This document shows positions 61,050 to 64,000 of a stretch of 64,000 nucleotides of DNA, in pieces; position 1 is the stretch's first letter, and each line of letters begins with the position of its first letter. The stretch is from JAHJDS01 sp964569795 (lineage in GTDB: Bacteria > Desulfobacterota > Desulfarculia > Desulfarculales > JAHJDS01), in the NCBI GenBank assembly GCA_964569795.1, contig CAZMVB010000006.1, positions 62,001 through 126,000 of the forward strand, read 5' to 3'. Below the pieces are notes generated by a model. That model searched no databases. It saw only the letters and a program-made list of their open reading frames with translations, and was not told where the DNA came from. Made by a program: the position numbers and the translations under genes.

Positions 61050-61079
61050 TTGACAGGGGCAATTGCACGGTTCTTTAAT
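61050..61079 (+). promoter_or_regulatory. sigma70-like promoter before the MASE3 kinase
   Basis: A consensus TTGACA at 61050-61055 is followed by TTTAAT at 61074-61079 after 18 bases. The leader contains AAGGGGGG at 61093-61100. Confidence 0.65.
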
Positions 61080-61127
61080 ATAAAGTGATACTAAGGGGGG
61101 CTCCTGATCACACGGGCTGGGATCAAG

Positions 61128-63848
61128 TTGTATCTGAGGGCGGGGCTCGGCCTGACGTTGTTGGTCGGCCTCTACTTGACCAGCCTGTACAGTTATCTGT
61201 TATTTCATTCCCTGGTCGAACTCTTCTCCATTATCGTGGCCTGCGGCATCTTCATGTTCGCCTGGAACTCCCGGCGCTTCATGGCCAATGATTATCTCCT
61301 CTACTTGGGCATCGCCTACCTGTTCGTGGCGGCCCTCGATTTGGTACACACCCTGGCCTACAAGGGGATGAACGTCTTCCCAGGTTTCGGGGCCGACCTG
61401 CCGACTCAACTCTGGATCGCCGCCCGGTACCTCGAGAGTCTTACGTTTTTGGCGGCCGCGTTTTTTTTCACTCGGAAGGTCAGGCCCTACGCCGTGTTCG
61501 GCGCCTACTCGGCGGTCCTGGGGCTGCTGCTGGTCTCGATCTTCGGCGGGATGTTTCCGGTCTGCTACGTCGATGGTCAGGGATTGACCCTGTTCAAGAA
61601 GGTGAGCGAGTACATCATCTCCGCCTTGTTCCTGACGGCGATTTACGTGCTTTACCGGCACCAGGGCCGATTCCACGTCCGGGTCTATCGGCTGCTGATC
61701 GCTTCCCTGGTACTGACCATCGGGTCGGAACTGGCCTTCACCTTTTACATCAACGTCTATGGTCTGTCGAACCTGATCGGCCATATCTTCAAGCTCATTT
61801 CCTTTTATCTGATCTATGAGGCCGTCATCGCCACCGGCCTCCGTGCGCCTTACGATCTCATGTTCAAGCAGCTCGAGGACAGCCGCCAGAACCTGGAGCG
61901 GCGGGTCCGGGACCGGACGGCCGACCTGAATGAGCGGCGCTTGGAACTGACCAAACGGGTCCAGGAACTGACCTGCCTGTATGCCGTTTCAGATCTTCTC
62001 CAGCGGGTTCCCGGAGAGGAACATCTCCAGGAAGTGGTCGAATTGATTCCCACTGGATGGCAACGGCCGGAACTCACCTGCGCCCGGCTGACCCTGGACG
62101 GTCAGACGTTCCTCACCCCGAACTGGACGGAGACCGATTGGAAACAGGTCTCCCCGGTCATGGTCCACGGTCAAGAGACCGGCAGGATCGAGGTATGCCT
62201 TGACACGATCGCCGGCGACGCCGGCCCGTTTTGGAGGCAGGAACAGAGTCTGCTCAACGCCATTGCCGCCCAATTGGGTCGATTCATCGAGAGCCAGCGG
62301 GCCAGGGACGAGTTGAGGCGCGCCAAGGATTTCACGGAGACGGTCCTCAACAGCCTGAACGACGAGGTGTCCATCATCGATCCCGTCCACTACACCATCG
62401 TGGAGGTCAATGAGAGTTACCTGGCCCGCGCGGGACTGACCAGGGACCAGGTGATCGGCCGGCGGTGTCATGAGCTGACTTACCATCTGTCCGAGCCCTG
62501 CGCCGGACCGAACGATTTCTGCCCGGTCCGGGAGACCCTGGCCTCGGGCAAGGCCGTCTCGGCGGAGCACATTCACCACCTCCCGGACGGCGACCCGATT
62601 CACGTCGAGATCACCACCAGCCCGATGATGAGCCCGGACGGTCGGGTGGTCCGGGTGGTTCACGTCTGCCGGGATGTGACCGACCGCCGCCGGCTCGAGG
62701 AACAATTTCTCCAGGCCCAGAAGATGGAGGCCGTGGGCAGGTTGGCCGGCGGGGTGGCCCACGATTTCAACAACCTGCTGACGATCATCTCCGGTTACAG
62801 CGACATGGCCCTGGCTGGCCTCTCCCCTGGAGACTCCCAGTTCGAGGGGTTGACCCAGATAAACGAGGCCGGGAGACGGGCGGCCGATCTGACCCGACAA
62901 CTGCTGGCCTTCAGCCGGAAACAGGTCCTCCAGTCGATGCCGCTGGATTTAGGAGTCATTCTGACCAATATCGAGAAGATGCTCAAGCGCATGATCGGCG
63001 AGGACATCGAGCTGGTCGCCCATTCCGAGCCGGATCTGGGCACTGTCCTGGCCGATCCGGGGCAGATCGAGCAGGTCATCATGAACCTGGCGGTCAACGC
63101 CAAGGACGCCATGCCCGACGGAGGCAAGCTGACGCTGGAGGCCGGTAACGTCATCCTGGACGAAACCTACGTCCGGAGCCACCCCGAGGCGACCGTCGGT
63201 CCCCACGTCATGCTGGCCGTGACCGACACCGGGTCCGGCATGGACGAAATGACCCGGAACAGGATTTTCGAACCGTTCTTCACCACCAAGGACAAGGGCC
63301 GGGGCACCGGGTTGGGACTGGCCACGGTCTATGGCATCGTCAAGCAGAGCGGCGGCAATATCTTCGTCTATAGCGAGCCCGGCCAGGGCACGACCTTCAA
63401 GCTCTATTTACCCCGGGTGGACGAGGCGGCCGCCTCCCTGAAGGCGGACCAGGCGGAGGATGAAGTCCCCGGCGGAAGCGAGACGATCCTAGTGGTCGAG
63501 GACGAGGACACGGTCCGGGACTTGATCTGCCGGGTGCTTGAAGACCGGGGCTACCGGGTAGAGGAGGCGGCCGGAGGGGAGGAGGCGCTGGCCATGGCCC
63601 ACGGCCTCGAAATCCACCTGGTCTTGACCGACGTGGTCATGCCCGGCCTGAACGGCCCCGACCTGGTCCGACGCCTCATCGCCGAGCATCCGGGAATCAA
63701 GGTCCTCTACACCTCGGGGTACGCCGATCACGCCGTGGCCCGGAACGGTCTCCTGGAGCCCGGGGTGAATTTGATCTCCAAACCGATGTCACCGGCGTCC
63801 CTGGCCCGGAAGGTGCGGGAGGTCCTGGACGCCGGCCGACAAAGATGA
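61128..63848 (+). CDS. MASE3 hybrid sensor histidine kinase
   Basis: This 906-residue protein opens with a MASE3-like membrane domain of about eight helices (1-235; LVHTLAYKGMNVFPG is typical). A coiled coil (about 240-285), a GAF-like segment, and a PAS domain (about 405-520) follow. The HisKA domain has GGVAHDFNNLL, the ATPase NLAVNAKDAM, DTGSGMDE and GTGLGLATVYGI. The receiver (about 785-906) has VVEDEDT, LVLTDVVMP and the Lys in LISKPMS. The start is uncertain: TTG at 61128 follows the open frame, but the AAGGGGGG site at 61093 is closer to a CTG at 61104 in the same frame. The signal is unknown; MASE3 is predicted to sense membrane signals. Confidence 0.9.
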   Translation: MYLRAGLGLTLLVGLYLTSLYSYLLFHSLVELFSIIVACGIFMFAWNSRRFMANDYLLYLGIAYLFVAALDLVHTLAYKGMNVFPGFGADLPTQLWIAARYLESLTFLAAAFFFTRKVRPYAVFGAYSAVLGLLLVSIFGGMFPVCYVDGQGLTLFKKVSEYIISALFLTAIYVLYRHQGRFHVRVYRLLIASLVLTIGSELAFTFYINVYGLSNLIGHIFKLISFYLIYEAVIATGLRAPYDLMFKQLEDSRQNLERRVRDRTADLNERRLELTKRVQELTCLYAVSDLLQRVPGEEHLQEVVELIPTGWQRPELTCARLTLDGQTFLTPNWTETDWKQVSPVMVHGQETGRIEVCLDTIAGDAGPFWRQEQSLLNAIAAQLGRFIESQRARDELRRAKDFTETVLNSLNDEVSIIDPVHYTIVEVNESYLARAGLTRDQVIGRRCHELTYHLSEPCAGPNDFCPVRETLASGKAVSAEHIHHLPDGDPIHVEITTSPMMSPDGRVVRVVHVCRDVTDRRRLEEQFLQAQKMEAVGRLAGGVAHDFNNLLTIISGYSDMALAGLSPGDSQFEGLTQINEAGRRAADLTRQLLAFSRKQVLQSMPLDLGVILTNIEKMLKRMIGEDIELVAHSEPDLGTVLADPGQIEQVIMNLAVNAKDAMPDGGKLTLEAGNVILDETYVRSHPEATVGPHVMLAVTDTGSGMDEMTRNRIFEPFFTTKDKGRGTGLGLATVYGIVKQSGGNIFVYSEPGQGTTFKLYLPRVDEAAASLKADQAEDEVPGGSETILVVEDEDTVRDLICRVLEDRGYRVEEAAGGEEALAMAHGLEIHLVLTDVVMPGLNGPDLVRRLIAEHPGIKVLYTSGYADHAVARNGLLEPGVNLISKPMSPASLARKVREVLDAGRQR

Positions 63849-63881
63849 TCGAGATAGTCATAAAAATGGCCGAGGCCGGTC

Positions 63882-63910
63882 TTGACAGCCGGGGTCCCGG
63901 CGGCTAGTCT
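63882..63910 (+). promoter_or_regulatory. sigma70-like promoter for the last, partial gene
   Basis: A consensus TTGACA at 63882-63887 and TAGTCT at 63905-63910 are 17 bases apart. A gene start at 63965 follows with GTGAGG upstream. Confidence 0.65.
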
Positions 63911-63964
63911 GGTTTCTATCCGTTTGTTTTTCGCCCATTTTTTGTGAGGTCGACGACCGGTTCC

Positions 63965-64000
63965 ATGGAACCCCAGCTCGTCATCGACAACCTCCATCTG
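63965..64000 (+). CDS. N terminus of an unidentified protein, cut by window end
   Basis: Twelve codons are visible, MEPQLVIDNLHL, beginning at ATG 63965 about 50 bases after a promoter candidate, with GTGAGG 18-23 bases upstream. Too little remains to identify the family. Confidence 0.5.
   Translation, partial: MEPQLVIDNLHL

Noticed and set aside
1..64000. CRISPR array, tRNA, rRNA or prophage
   Set aside because: No direct-repeat array with spacers, no tRNA cloverleaf or conserved rRNA segment, and no phage structural or integrase genes were recognised by reading. A tRNAscan or Infernal run would be decisive.

Overview
The window is GC-rich bacterial DNA (about two thirds G+C by eye). It is densely coded, with about 53 protein genes, no rRNA, tRNA, CRISPR array or prophage that I can see, and one short mobile-element relic. 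High GC makes long open frames appear antisense to almost every gene. I chose genes by protein-family motifs, Shine-Dalgarno sites, overlaps and promoters. The gene set suggests an anaerobic or facultative Desulfobacterota-type (deltaproteobacterial) organism: two 2-oxoacid:ferredoxin oxidoreductase operons, an AccA-AccD fusion, DUF3786/DUF3795 proteins, a rhodanese-ferritin fusion, many PAS-rich hybrid kinases and c-di-GMP proteins, and a small protein carrying the CxxCKKIRDD motif. The taxonomic placement is inference; no marker gene fixes it.

Layout. 0-4.5 kb: membrane fatty-acid hydroxylase, rhodanese-ferritin fusion and a two-gene 2-oxoacid oxidoreductase (gamma-alpha fusion plus beta), ended by a 150-bp palindromic element with terminal inverted repeats. 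4.7-16.7 kb: a large membrane Ser/Thr kinase with 12 perfect 33-residue ankyrin repeats, an ABC-F ATPase, two small unknown proteins, a hybrid histidine kinase, a second soluble kinase-ankyrin paralogue, a DUF192 protein and an RlmD-type RNA methyltransferase. 16.7-20.4 kb (minus): a tight operon of diguanylate cyclase, aminotransferase and MtaB. 20.5-28 kb (plus): AccA-AccD with a DUF3786/DUF3795 protein, then glutamate dehydrogenase and a korDABC operon. Together the last two could take glutamate through 2-oxoglutarate to succinyl-CoA. 28-35 kb (minus): a PAS/GGDEF/EAL protein, an enolase-superfamily enzyme, and a trio of TauE/SafE exporter, cytidylate-kinase-like/BON protein and a TIGR02186-like membrane protein.

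35.7-46.5 kb: an HD-GYP protein, an orphan zinc-motif protein, then an envelope-glycan block. The block has two GT39-type polyprenol-linked glycosyltransferases, a B12-type radical SAM protein, a divergent PAP2 phosphatase, a UbiA enzyme with the decaprenyl-phosphate phosphoribosyltransferase signature, and a secreted heparinase II/III-like lyase. 46.8-55.5 kb (plus): TVP38 membrane protein with a MerA-like flavoprotein, a haloalkane dehalogenase with a complete active site, DsrE, CBS-ACT, DUF2059 and universal stress proteins, and a frameshifted acyl-CoA synthetase/GNAT (Pat-type) gene. 55.6-64 kb: a NarX/NarL-like two-component operon flanked by two degenerate receiver proteins, an M24-fold protein lacking metal ligands, a MASE3 hybrid histidine kinase and the first codons of another gene.

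The strongest candidates for undescribed biology are the UbiA/PAP2/GT39/lyase block, the kinase-BON/TIGR02186/TauE trio, and the membrane kinase whose ankyrin domain is predicted to lie outside the cytoplasm. Strong sigma70-like promoters are visible before the AccA-AccD gene, the NarX-like kinase, the UbiA operon, the first GT39 gene, the MASE3 kinase and the last partial gene.
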